64,000 nt of DNA, taken from NCBI GenBank assembly GCA_041660925.1, contig JBAZVI010000006.1, positions 186,001 to 250,000 on the forward strand. The letters are read 5' to 3'. Origin of the DNA: Elusimicrobiota bacterium (GTDB lineage: Bacteria; Elusimicrobiota; Elusimicrobia; UBA1565). The first letter of the stretch is position 1; each line of letters begins with the position of its first letter. The notes below the pieces were generated by a model. It had not been told where the DNA came from. It did no database searches and saw nothing but the letters and a program-made list of their open reading frames with translations. Positions 33,147 to 42,247 of the stretch are shown in pieces. The position numbers were made by a program, and so were the translations under genes.

Positions 33147-35357
33147 ACTCTTCCCGCCGCGCTTGGCGGGCTTCTTCGGCGCTTTCTTGCCGGCCTTCTT
33201 CGCCGGTTTCGCGGCCTTCTTCGGCGCCGCCTTCTTCGACGCCTTCGCATGCGTCTTCTTCGCCGCCTTAGACGCAGCGGCGCGCAGGTCCTTCTCCTCT
33301 CGCGCCGTCCCTGACGCGCTCGAGGGCGCGGCGTGTCCGGCGCGCGATCCGTGTTCCTTCCGCGACGGACCTTCGGCGCTATGGCCCGCCGAAGGGAGCG
33401 CGGGGATCTCGACTACCGCCGCAGCCTCCGTCGGAGCCGACGGAGGCGGCTCCGACACGGGCACGCAGCCCTCGACGCCGTCGGCGGTGACGATGATGGA
33501 GTCCGGCAGGCCCTCGGGGCCGCCCTTCATGCCGAGCAGCTCGTCGGTCTTCTCGCCGCCGGTGAGCTTCTTGGCGATCTCGTTGAGGTCCTTCTTGAGC
33601 TTCTCGGCCGCGAGCTTGCCGCCCTTGAGGCGCTTGCAGGCCTCGGCGACCTCTTCGATGTAGAGCTCGAAGATGTTGCGCCGGCGGTGCTCGCTCTTGG
33701 CGTGCTCGCGGCGCTTGAGGAACATGCCCAGGCGCCGGCCGCACTCGCGCAGGGCGAGCGTGATCTCCTTGCGGATCTCGTCGTAGTCGGCGATGGCCTC
33801 CTTCGACTCGCTCGTGAAGGGCACCCAGACCGAGGCCATGTGGACGAAGACGACCATGGGGCCGGCCGGGGGCGCGCCGCGCGACTGCGAGACGCCGTAG
33901 TTGCGCCAGGTCGTCTCCAGCACGGACTTGAAGGTGGCGCAGGCCGACTGCTGGTAGAGCAGCGGCACCCGGTTGGCGAAGCGGATGACGCGGGCGAGCT
34001 CGTTGTCGTCGTCGCCGCGGTCCTCGCCCTCGGCGAGCGGGACCTTCTTCACGGCGGTCTGCGCCGCGAGCGCCTCCGGCGGGCGGCCATAGGCGAGCCC
34101 GGCCTCGATGACGAAGGGGTTGCCGCGATAGACGGCCGGCGGGCGGGTGACGGCGGTGTAGAACTCGCCCTTGATCTGGCGGTAGAGGCCCGCGAGCACG
34201 GCCCGCTCCCCGATGGGCGAGAGGCAGTTGGTCGGCGGCGCCATGATCTTCGTGGCCTGGATGGCCTTATAGAGCCGCTCGGCGTCGACGCCCATGACGT
34301 CGCGGGGGCGCTTGTGCGCGTTGAGCTCGGCGAGCTTGCAGATCTCCTCGGCGACCTTCGTCGAGACGCGGCTGAAGTCGGAGCAGAGGAAGCCCGAGAG
34401 CCAGTGGCTCTTCGTGTCGTGGAGCATCTTGAGGAGCATGCCCAGCTCGATGCCGTAGGGGTGCGGCTTGATCTCGCGCGGCGGCTCGGGCAGCACGTGG
34501 ATGCTGCGGTCATAGACCTTCGTCTCCCCGTCGGGCCCGATGTAGGTGAACTTCGCGTGGGGGTTCGCGATGGAGGAGAGCTCCATGTACTCGTCGACCG
34601 AGGCGCGTCCCTTCTGGTAGCGGCCCTCGAGCTCGAGGGTCACCTGGGTGCCGCGGTGGTTCTCCCACTCGATCTCCTTCTTCTCGAGGATGCGCGGCTC
34701 GTTCTTCTTGGTGTCGATCTGCACCTCGAAGTAGTGCGCGGGCGCGTCCTTGCCGGTGCGGGAGATGATGCAGACCGGCTTGCCGGTGGTGAGCTGGCCG
34801 TACATGCCTGCCGCGGAGATGCCGATGCCCTGCTGGCCGCGGCTCATGCGCAGGCGGTGGAACTTCGAGCCGTAGAGGAGCTTCGCGAAGATGCGCGGGA
34901 TCTGCTGGCGCACGATGCCCGGTCCGTAGTCGATGATGGTGACCCGGAAGCGCGTCGCCTGGGAGATCGGCGGCGGGGTCGGCCCCTCGCCGACCGCCTC
35001 GAGCTTCACGACGATCTCGGGAAGGATGCCGGCCTCCTCGCTCGCGTCGAGGGCGTTGTCGACCGCCTCCTTGACGGCGGTGAGCAGGGCCTTGCGCGGG
35101 TTGTCGAAGCCGAGGAGGTGCCGGTTCTTCGTGAAGAACTCGGAGACGGAGATCTCGCGCTGCTGCTTGCCCATCTCGTCGGCCGAGAGCCCCCGCTTGC
35201 GCGATCCGCTCGCCGTGCTCCCCTCGGGTCGTCCCTGCGGCGTTTGCGCCGCCGGAGGCGGAGCCGAAGGCCGCTGCAGAGACGACGCGGCAACGGCGAT
35301 GGGATCCGCCTTGGGCTTCGCGGGAGATTTGGGCGCGGCCTTGGGTTTGGTCTTCAT
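33144..35357 (-). CDS. top6B: DNA topoisomerase VI subunit B
   Basis: 737 residues. The GHKL ATPase shows in VKEAVDNALDASEE (N box), IDYGPGIV (G1), GQQGIGISAAG (ATP lid) and a transducer domain further on. N-terminal 65 residues are Lys/Pro/Ala-rich. The C-terminal 120 residues are linker with a palindromic in-frame repeat, then a Lys/Ala-rich tail like that of histone H1. ATP-driven dimerisation of B opens and closes the gate formed by A. The gene lies upstream of top6A and is separated from it only by element E3. The basic tail is likely to hold DNA. Confidence 0.95.
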   Translation of the reverse strand: MKTKPKAAPKSPAKPKADPIAVAASSLQRPSAPPPAAQTPQGRPEGSTASGSRKRGLSADEMGKQQREISVSEFFTKNRHLLGFDNPRKALLTAVKEAVDNALDASEEAGILPEIVVKLEAVGEGPTPPPISQATRFRVTIIDYGPGIVRQQIPRIFAKLLYGSKFHRLRMSRGQQGIGISAAGMYGQLTTGKPVCIISRTGKDAPAHYFEVQIDTKKNEPRILEKKEIEWENHRGTQVTLELEGRYQKGRASVDEYMELSSIANPHAKFTYIGPDGETKVYDRSIHVLPEPPREIKPHPYGIELGMLLKMLHDTKSHWLSGFLCSDFSRVSTKVAEEICKLAELNAHKRPRDVMGVDAERLYKAIQATKIMAPPTNCLSPIGERAVLAGLYRQIKGEFYTAVTRPPAVYRGNPFVIEAGLAYGRPPEALAAQTAVKKVPLAEGEDRGDDDNELARVIRFANRVPLLYQQSACATFKSVLETTWRNYGVSQSRGAPPAGPMVVFVHMASVWVPFTSESKEAIADYDEIRKEITLALRECGRRLGMFLKRREHAKSEHRRRNIFELYIEEVAEACKRLKGGKLAAEKLKKDLNEIAKKLTGGEKTDELLGMKGGPEGLPDSIIVTADGVEGCVPVSEPPPSAPTEAAAVVEIPALPSAGHSAEGPSRKEHGSRAGHAAPSSASGTAREEKDLRAAASKAAKKTHAKASKKAAPKKAAKPAKKAGKKAPKKPAKRGGKS
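33370..33395. repeat. In-frame palindromic element, copy 3 (in topo VI B gene)
   Basis: Nine-base arms (33370-33378 and 33387-33395) with loop CTATGGCC, as in the copy at 7344. It encodes part of SAGHSAEGPSRKE in the C-terminal linker. Confidence 0.72.
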
Positions 35358-35474
35358 AAGATTTCTCTGACGAGGATTCTAAGATTTTCCTCGGAGGAAC
35401 GCCAATCGCCCGCGGCGTTCCCCGACGGGGAGCGCCGGCCGGTCCTCAACAGGGCGGCGTAAGGCGGGGCGCGC

Positions 35475-36983
35475 TCAGGCGCCGTCCAGGGAGGAGCGCA
35501 GGCTCTTCTGCGCTTCCTGGAGACTCCCGGACGCGGGGACGAGCGTCCCCGTGCGGATCGACTCGGCGCCCGTGAGGAACGCGCCGAGCTTCTCGACGAT
35601 GGCGCCGAAGGCCCGGGTGCGGGCGATCTGGTTCGGGTCGGAGGACGGCTTGAAGCGCGCGACGAAGTCCTGCTTGAGCGCGTTCAACTGCGAGCGCGCG
35701 GACTGGCCCTCCTGCGCGAGAGAAGAGAGAGCGCTCTCCGCCTGGGTCTGCGCGGTCTGAGCGGCGGCGAGCGACTGCCGGGCCTCCTTCGTCGAGTTCC
35801 GGGCGCTCTCGGCCGAGCGCACCGCGGAGTCGGGGAGGTAGGACGCCTTCGCGGAGGAGGCCTGCGCGGCGACCGCCGAGCGGCACGCCTGCTGGGTGTA
35901 GGGGTCGACGCAGGCGTCGTACTGCCCGCGCAGGGTCTGGAAGGTCCCGTACGTCTGGTCGGCGGACTGGACGGACCGTCCGGTCGTCTGGAAGGACTCC
36001 TGGACCGCGGAGAGGGCCCGACCCCCGGCCTCCGAGGCCGCGGAGGTCTTCTGGGCGCAGGTGCGGACCGACTCCGCGGTGCGGCTCCCGGAGGCCTTGA
36101 GCGCGGTCAGGGCCCCTTCGAGGGCCGCGACCTTGGTCAGCACGTCCTGCATGCCGGACTCGACCGAGACCCCGACCTTGATGCCCCCGTAGGCCTGGAC
36201 GAAGGCGGCACGCTCGCTCTGCACGTTCGACTGGAGCGAGGAGAACTCCCGGCCGGCTTTCTGCGCCTCGCCCGAGGCCGACTCGGCGCGCTGGCGCGGC
36301 GAGCTGAAATCATAGCTCCCGACCTTCCCGAGCTCGCCGGAATAGCCGGACGGGTTCTCGCGCGCCTCCGGCGGCATGGAGGAACTGCCCGGCTGGAGAC
36401 CGGTCTTGAAAGGAGTGGAGAGCTTCTTCGCGGTCTTCTCCCCGCGGGAAGAATCGCCGCATAGGCCCCCGGAGCCGGAGCAGGACGCCGTCCCGCCGGA
36501 GTTCTGCATCCCCGCGGCGTTCGGCTTCCCGTCGGCGCCCGGCTTCTCGGGAGGGCCGTTCTTGTCGTCCGCCTTCTTGTCGTCGCCGCCGGCGCCGCCC
36601 GCCGGCATGGAAGGCTGCTGAGAGTCGCTCTTGGTACAGGTCCCCTTGGCGTTGCGGGTCTCGCCCGACGCGCACTTGGCGCGGCAGACGCCGTTGACGC
36701 GCTCGCCGCCCGAAGCGCACTGCCCGACCGTCGTCTTCTTCGAGGAGACCGCGGGGGTCGGCGCGGACGCGGCGGCGGGAGCCTCGAGCGCGGGCGCGTG
36801 CATGGGCATGAAATTGCTGATGCCGGTCTGGTTGGTGACGGGCTGCTGGGAGCCGACCGCGTTCTGGACCGGCGGCTGGTTCTGCGGCCCCGTCTCCGTC
36901 TGCGGGGAGGGAGCGGCGCCGTAGCTCTGCGCGAGCGCGGGCGCGGCGGAGCAAAGCAGGAGGACGGCTAGGAGGGCGTTCAT
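35475..36983 (-). CDS. Exported coiled-coil protein with a Cys-rich segment
   Basis: 502 residues beginning with a clear signal peptide (MNALLAVLLLCSAAPALAQ). Residues about 85-115 form a small Cys-rich unit (CASGGERVNGVCRAKCASGE), about 115-190 a Gly/Pro/Lys linker, and the rest is helical with heptad patterns rich in Gln, Ser and Ala, plausibly a long coiled coil. Two Cys (CVDPYTQQAC) interrupt it. I recognise no family. It may be a periplasmic scaffold or a surface fibre. The 54-residue gene that follows it upstream lies some 55 bases away. Confidence 0.78.
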   Translation of the reverse strand: MNALLAVLLLCSAAPALAQSYGAAPSPQTETGPQNQPPVQNAVGSQQPVTNQTGISNFMPMHAPALEAPAAASAPTPAVSSKKTTVGQCASGGERVNGVCRAKCASGETRNAKGTCTKSDSQQPSMPAGGAGGDDKKADDKNGPPEKPGADGKPNAAGMQNSGGTASCSGSGGLCGDSSRGEKTAKKLSTPFKTGLQPGSSSMPPEARENPSGYSGELGKVGSYDFSSPRQRAESASGEAQKAGREFSSLQSNVQSERAAFVQAYGGIKVGVSVESGMQDVLTKVAALEGALTALKASGSRTAESVRTCAQKTSAASEAGGRALSAVQESFQTTGRSVQSADQTYGTFQTLRGQYDACVDPYTQQACRSAVAAQASSAKASYLPDSAVRSAESARNSTKEARQSLAAAQTAQTQAESALSSLAQEGQSARSQLNALKQDFVARFKPSSDPNQIARTRAFGAIVEKLGAFLTGAESIRTGTLVPASGSLQEAQKSLRSSLDGA

Positions 36984-37037
36984 GGCTTGATGCGGCGGCG
37001 GGCGCCGGCGGAGCCGGCGCCCGGCCGCCGAAACGAC

Positions 37038-37202
37038 TCAGGCCTTCTGGTTCTCGTCGACGAACTTGCGGATGTCCTCGACGTGCTCGAGCACGAGCTT
37101 CGCCTTGTTGACCCCGAATTGGAAGGGGTACTTGTCGTCAGGCGTGCGCTTGAGCACGATCATCTTGTTGCCCTTGAACTCGCCGAATTCCACGATCGCC
37201 AT
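37038..37202 (-). CDS. Small conserved-looking protein (54 residues)
   Basis: An ATG at 37202 (with GGAGAAACGAC upstream) opens a frame of 54 codons ending in TGA at 37038. The product starts MAIVEFGEFKGNKMIVL and ends FVDENQKA; it has a short beta part and a C-terminal helix and no signal peptide. The codon use resembles that of the neighbours and the frame is free of rare codons. It is too short for family recognition. A small cytoplasmic protein of unknown role; it precedes the coiled-coil gene on the same strand. Confidence 0.68.
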   Translation of the reverse strand: MAIVEFGEFKGNKMIVLKRTPDDKYPFQFGVNKAKLVLEHVEDIRKFVDENQKA

Positions 37203-37363
37203 GTCGTTTCTCCTCGCTTTCGGTCCCGTCGAACGGCTCGACGGTCTCTATATGTACTTTATTCGCGAGGGGGTTGGAAAGTTCCCTTTTCGGGCCGGGA
37301 ATCCCCAACGAAGATTCCCGGGGGGCTAAGATTTGCTGTTCCCAGCTCCGGAATTCCACTGAA

Positions 37364-38041
37364 TCAGTTCCGCAGGAGGCCCTGGTCGTCGAAATCCTCG
37401 AGCCGGGGGGCCGGGAACTCGCCGCGGGCGCAGCGGAGGGCGTTGAGCAGGCGCACGCGCGGGGTCGGATGCGGCGAGGAGGACGGGCGCTCGTCCGCGA
37501 AGGCCTCGGCGGGGAAGAGCTCGCGCAGGCCCCGCTCATGGAGGTCCGCCGGGTAGCCCGCGCGCTTGAGCAGCCCGCAGGCGAGCGCGTCGGCGTGCGC
37601 CTCCAGACGCCGGGAGGCGAGGTTCTGCTCGGCCTCGGGCTGAGAGGCGTCCCACGGGGTCGGGGCCTCGCGGCGCTGGACGGCGTGTCCAAGCTCGTGG
37701 GCGAGGGTGAAGAGCGCGGCCGGGGAGGCGGCGGGGTAGCGTGCGAGGAAGGGCGCGGTCACGACGACGAGCCGCGCGCCTTCCGCGAGGTAGACGTTCT
37801 CGAGGGTCGCGTAGCGCTGGATCCCGAGCCCCCAGGCCGAGGGCGGGAAGCCGGCCGCCGCCTCGAGCGCGCGCAGAGGGAGAAGATAGGAGACGGCCGC
37901 CGCGCAGACCGGGTCCTCGACCGAGGGCGCCCCGCCGTTGAAGCGGCCGCGGGGGCCGTCGATGTCGGGGACCGGACAGGCTCCGAGGACGCGGGCGGAG
38001 AGCGCGAGGACGAGCGCGAGCGCCGCGCCCCCCCGCCTCAC
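37364..38041 (-). CDS. Exported M48-like metallopeptidase
   Basis: 225 residues with a GTG start at 38041 that overlaps the previous stop (GTGA). A signal peptide covers about 20 residues (ending ARVLGA). The zinc motif is LAHELGHAVQRRE and the third ligand is probably the Glu in RRLEAHADALACGLL, the spacing and EAxAD pattern of M48 enzymes (HtpX/Oma1/BepA). Unlike BepA it has no TPR repeats and is short. It would be a periplasmic protease. It forms a pair with the HELLH protein just upstream, whose stop overlaps this start. Confidence 0.82.
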   Translation of the reverse strand: MRRGGAALALVLALSARVLGACPVPDIDGPRGRFNGGAPSVEDPVCAAAVSYLLPLRALEAAAGFPPSAWGLGIQRYATLENVYLAEGARLVVVTAPFLARYPAASPAALFTLAHELGHAVQRREAPTPWDASQPEAEQNLASRRLEAHADALACGLLKRAGYPADLHERGLRELFPAEAFADERPSSSPHPTPRVRLLNALRCARGEFPAPRLEDFDDQGLLRN

Positions 38042-38760
38042 GGGGTCCCCCCGCTCACAAGCGGGCTCGAGCGCACGGCCGAACAGTGGCGCGGAAGGAT
38101 GAGGTTGCTGCGGATGTCCCAGTTGTTGAGCAGGTTGCGCTCCGGCAGGTAGAGGTGTCCCCCCAGCCGGGTGAAGACATGGAGGAGCTCGTGCGCGCTG
38201 ACGCTGTAGGAGCCGGCGGTGTAGGGCGAGAGGTCGAACTGGGCGCGCGAGTACGCGCTTAAGACCTCGTCGGTGATGTAGACCGTGTCGTAGAGCTCGG
38301 GCTGCAGGTCGCGGCCGTCGCGCCAGCGCGCCCGGGAGAAGGCGGCCTCCTCGTCGTCGGGGAAGCGCCCGACGAGGAAGGCGACGGGGCCCTCGAGGAA
38401 GGGCACGGCCCGGTGCAGGGCGAGGACGGAGTCCGGCCCGTCCCCCCGGCGCTTCCAGCCGGCGCGCCCTTCGGGCGCGCGCACGGCGGCGAGGCGCACG
38501 CGCATGCGCACCCCGCACTGGGCGAAGACCTCCGCGACCTCCCGGAGGTTCTTCTCCGCCGCGTCGGGCGTCCAGCCGCTGTCCTTGAGAAGCACGACGC
38601 TGAGCGTGAAGCCCGGGCCGGCCTGCGCGGACGCGGGGGAGGCGTCGTACTCGCGCAGGTCGGGCTCGCTGAAGCCCGCGCGGACCCAGTCGTCCACGCT
38701 CGGGGCAGGAGCGGCGAATGCCGGGGACAGCAAAAGCGCGGCGAGGATCGTGAGCACCAT
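38038..38760 (-). CDS. Exported HELLH protein, putative metalloprotease
   Basis: 240 residues with a signal peptide (residues 1-16, SPAFA). The central part is not recognised. Near residue 188 it has VSAHELLHVFTRLGGHLY, a zinc-binding HExxH followed eight residues later by another His, then a CxxxR-type tail (RHCSAVRSS). The spacing is not the strict metzincin one, so the family is uncertain. The gene overlaps the M48-like gene that follows, which suggests a joint role, possibly two proteases that act in sequence. Start by ATG at 38760 with GAGG just upstream. Confidence 0.72.
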   Translation of the reverse strand: MVLTILAALLLSPAFAAPAPSVDDWVRAGFSEPDLREYDASPASAQAGPGFTLSVVLLKDSGWTPDAAEKNLREVAEVFAQCGVRMRVRLAAVRAPEGRAGWKRRGDGPDSVLALHRAVPFLEGPVAFLVGRFPDDEEAAFSRARWRDGRDLQPELYDTVYITDEVLSAYSRAQFDLSPYTAGSYSVSAHELLHVFTRLGGHLYLPERNLLNNWDIRSNLILPRHCSAVRSSPLVSGGTP

Positions 38761-38903
38761 TCTATCCTCTGAGTGTACGCGGGAAGGGGTCTCCCGCCGA
38801 GGGTCGGGAGGCCCGGGAGGGCTGGGTCTTCCGCCGGAAAACCCTGGGTCCCCCGTCGAGGAGCGGGCAAGGGAGCCGCGAAATATTGTATTTTCACTCT
38901 CCC

Positions 38904-40310
<1,407 letters not shown>

Positions 40311-40313
<3 letters not shown>

Positions 40314-40535
40314 AGCCCAGCCAGAACCTCTTTCTACTGCAATCGCGGCTTTCGGGCTGCGACATTGTTGCTCGTCCCGAACAACCAGACGGCGTAGCTT
40401 CGGGACGTCCCGAACCTACGCATTCTGGATGTTCGGGACGGGGCTTACGTAGCCCCGCTACGCCGCGCCCCTGCGCGCCGCGTCTCGCTCCGAAATCCGC
40501 GATTTCGTCACGAAAGAGGCTCTGGCTGGGCTCTA
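40311..40535. mobile_element. TIR element E5 at the end of asnS
   Basis: A 225-bp element with terminal inverted repeats TAGAGCCCAGCCAGAACCTC (left) and the same with one change (right). The left end includes the TAG stop of asnS. The interior is made of nested palindromes such as CGTCCCGAAC. No open frame of note. Confidence 0.72.
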
Positions 40536-40630
40536 GCCTGGCTTCCTCCCGTCGAACACTGGGGCTTCGTTCTCGCGCTGGATTTTCACGTCCTAAAATC
40601 AAACGATTGACGGCCCACCAGAAAGCGTGA

Positions 40631-40656
40631 GGCCGACCGGCCCGGTCGGCCTTTCG
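40631..40656 (+). terminator. Terminator-like hairpin before the cassette
   Basis: GGCCGACC (40632-40639) and GGTCGGCC (40645-40652) followed by TTTCG. It insulates the accessory island from asnS. Confidence 0.6.
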
Positions 40657-40762
40657 CGACCTAAATATCAGCGATGCCGCCAGAAATTGCGCAATATAAT
40701 TCGACATTTTGAATGCTATGCTTGATTTTCAGACCGTGATATACAGGTAAGTCTACTCATAG

Positions 40763-41336
40763 TTAGGTGGACAAAACAATGAAATTTGATGGCCTTCGCA
40801 GTTTTTTCTGCAGTGTGTTCATGTGTTTGGTCTTCTTCGCCGCCCACCTCAGCCTGGATCAGTGGTTTCTCAACCGGTGTAACAATATTACGTCCTGCGC
40901 GCAGATGTGGACCATTTTCATGCGACCAGCATCAGTTTGGGAGGCTTGCCCTTTGCCGTTCGGAATCAGAGGGGCCATCTTAGGGGTCATCATCACTCTT
41001 TCGTTGTCGATATGCGTGTGGGCATTCCGTATGCACGTGCGGAAAAGTGCACTCCTCTGTGGACTATGCGGATGGTGCATGGCCGCAGTAGTCATAGGCG
41101 TTATGGCCGACTTCCCGCCATCTTTGAACGCGGCGGCGGGAAGCCTGGTCTTCAGTCTCAGATATGCCCCCATTTTCCTCTTGGGTGGGTGGCTTGGGAA
41201 TTTTCTTCTGAAGGTCACTTCACCGATATCCCAAGCAAAGACAACGACATGACGCCAGACAATTGCCCCCTAACATTCGATGGAGCCGCCCGCGCACGCG
41301 GGCGGAATCCGTAGTGCGCGGCGGCTCACCGAGGCG
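40763..41336 (+). mobile_element. Solitary integron-type gene cassette
   Basis: Starts at the TT of a core site GTTAGGT (40762-40768) and ends at the G of the attC core at 41336. As in known cassettes, the gene begins within about 20 bases of the recombination point and fills almost the whole length. No integron integrase gene is in the window, and only one attC site is seen, so this would be a single attC lacking an integrase. Confidence 0.7.
40779..41252 (+). CDS. Cassette-borne integral membrane protein of unknown function
   Basis: 157 residues from the ATG at 40779; a GTG four codons earlier is an alternative. About four hydrophobic helices (FFCSVFMCLVFFAAHLSL, AILGVIITLSLSICVWAF, LLCGLCGWCMAAVVIGVM, APIFLLGGWLGNFLL) and several Cys residues. 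No family recognised. The base composition is lower in GC than in the surrounding genes. The location, directly after a recombination core and directly before an attC site, marks it as cassette cargo; small membrane proteins of unknown role are common in cassettes. Confidence 0.7.
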   Translation: MKFDGLRSFFCSVFMCLVFFAAHLSLDQWFLNRCNNITSCAQMWTIFMRPASVWEACPLPFGIRGAILGVIITLSLSICVWAFRMHVRKSALLCGLCGWCMAAVVIGVMADFPPSLNAAAGSLVFSLRYAPIFLLGGWLGNFLLKVTSPISQAKTTT

Positions 41337-41340
41337 TTGG
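41268..41340 (+). repeat. attC recombination site
   Basis: Reads R'' CCCTAAC (41268-41274), a seven-base spacer, L'' starting GAGCCGCC (41283), a variable hairpin, L' GGCGGCTC (41320-41327), a spacer, then R' GCGTTGG (41334-41340). The two inner arms pair over 14 bases with one extra base on one side, as the extrahelical base in known attC sites does. Confidence 0.75.
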
Positions 41341-41372
41341 CAGACCTGAATCAGAACGGAATAGAAGGGACC

Positions 41373-41400
41373 TTGACATCGACGTTATGCCTGTTATAAT
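41373..41400 (+). promoter_or_regulatory. Consensus sigma-70 promoter of the toxin-antitoxin pair
   Basis: TTGACA (41373-41378) and TATAAT (41395-41400) are both perfect, separated by 16 bases. It lies 33 bases past the attC site and about 75 bases before the antitoxin ATG. Confidence 0.8.
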
Positions 41401-41410
41401 AACAGTGTAC

Positions 41411-41464
41411 TAACCTTGGATCTTCAGTTGGACGCGGGATTCGACGACTGAAGATTCCAGGTTA
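41411..41464. promoter_or_regulatory. Inverted-repeat operator of the toxin-antitoxin pair
   Basis: TAACCTTGGATCTTCAG (41411-41427) and the complement of it with two changes (41448-41464). The pair sits between the -10 box and the antitoxin start, the usual place for autoregulation by the antitoxin or toxin-antitoxin complex. Confidence 0.6.
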
Positions 41465-41476
41465 ACGGAGGCGGCC

Positions 41477-41704
41477 ATGGTCAAATTCCTCACCCGCGTC
41501 GGGAACAGCGAAGCGCTCGTCATAGACAAGGCGATACTCTCCCTTCTTCATATCTCCGAGACCACGCCCCTGGAGATCACGACCGACGGCAAGAACCTGG
41601 TCATCTCTCCGATCTCAGAACCCGGCCAAGTCAAAGAGGCGGTGAAGGCCTATCGCGCCGTGAAGAAGCGGTTCTCCCGCGCGTTGAAGCGACTGGCGGA
41701 CTGA
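41477..41704 (+). CDS. AbrB/MazE-like antitoxin
   Basis: 75 residues from the ATG at 41477, preceded by AACGGAGGCGGCC. The N-terminal half (MVKFLTRVGNSEALVIDKAI then LEITTDGKNLVISP) has the swapped-hairpin AbrB/MazE DNA-binding pattern. The C-terminal half is basic and helical and would wrap the toxin. It directly precedes a Doc-type toxin (stop TGA, next base starts the ATG). In the family the antitoxin blocks the toxin and represses the operon. The inverted repeat just upstream is the likely binding site. Confidence 0.87.
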   Translation: MVKFLTRVGNSEALVIDKAILSLLHISETTPLEITTDGKNLVISPISEPGQVKEAVKAYRAVKKRFSRALKRLAD

Positions 41705-42106
41705 ATGTCGCCGCGATTCCTCTCGCTCGCGGAAGTCCTGGAGTTCCACGAGGACTTGCTCCGCTCCTTCGGAGGGGAATCCGGCATCCGAGACTTGGCT
41801 CTGTTGGAGTCCGCAGTGGCCATGTCGAAAAGCGGATCAGGGAAGAAGTACTTCCATGAGTTCCCTTTCGGGATGGCGGCGGCCTACGCCTATCACATCG
41901 CCCAGAACCATCCCTTCATCGACGGGAACAAGAGGACCGCTTTGGCAGCCGCACTGGTCTTCTTGGAGATCAATAGACATCCCATACTGGGCGGCGAAGA
42001 TGCGTTGGAGGCGGCCACTCGAAAAATCGCCTCGGGGAAGATGGACAAGGACGGCTTCGCAGGCATTCTCGAAAAGACCTACAAACGCTTTAAAAGCAGA
42101 GCATGA
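41705..42106 (+). CDS. doc: Doc-type (Fic/Doc) toxin
   Basis: 133 residues. The Fic-fold core carries the Doc-type motif HPFIDGNKRT (residues 69-78), with the invariant His and the Asn-Lys-Arg. Doc proteins phosphorylate elongation factor Tu and stop translation when not bound by antitoxin. The N-terminus (LAEVLEFHEDLL, SGIRDLALLESA) also matches the death-on-curing family. The start is immediately next to the antitoxin stop. A bidirectional hairpin after the gene stops convergent transcription. Confidence 0.9.
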   Translation: MSPRFLSLAEVLEFHEDLLRSFGGESGIRDLALLESAVAMSKSGSGKKYFHEFPFGMAAAYAYHIAQNHPFIDGNKRTALAAALVFLEINRHPILGGEDALEAATRKIASGKMDKDGFAGILEKTYKRFKSRA

Positions 42107-42159
42107 AGAGCCGGCGGCGCAGACCGTTTCGTTGACAACGGGCCCCGCTTATCTGGACG

Positions 42160-42188
42160 GCCGGAAATCCTGACCGGGGATTTCCGGC
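42160..42188. terminator. Bidirectional terminator-like hairpin
   Basis: GCCGGAAATCC-type arms (42160-42170 and 42178-42188) lie between convergent genes, the Doc toxin (plus) and the STAS-like gene (minus). Confidence 0.6.
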
Positions 42189-42247
42189 GAGGTTGAAGCG
42201 CAGAACCCGGCGCTTGGGATAGCCCCGTGCCGGATGCTGCGTTGTTG

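Noticed and set aside
35475..36983. A phage tail or pilus-type fibre gene because of repeats and coiled coil.
   Set aside because: There are no neighbouring phage or pilus genes, and the signal peptide and Cys-rich unit do not single out such a function.
42107..42247. A second attC site after the Doc toxin gene.
   Set aside because: Only a terminator-like hairpin (42160-42188) is present. The CTAAC and GCGTTRG-type ends were not found.
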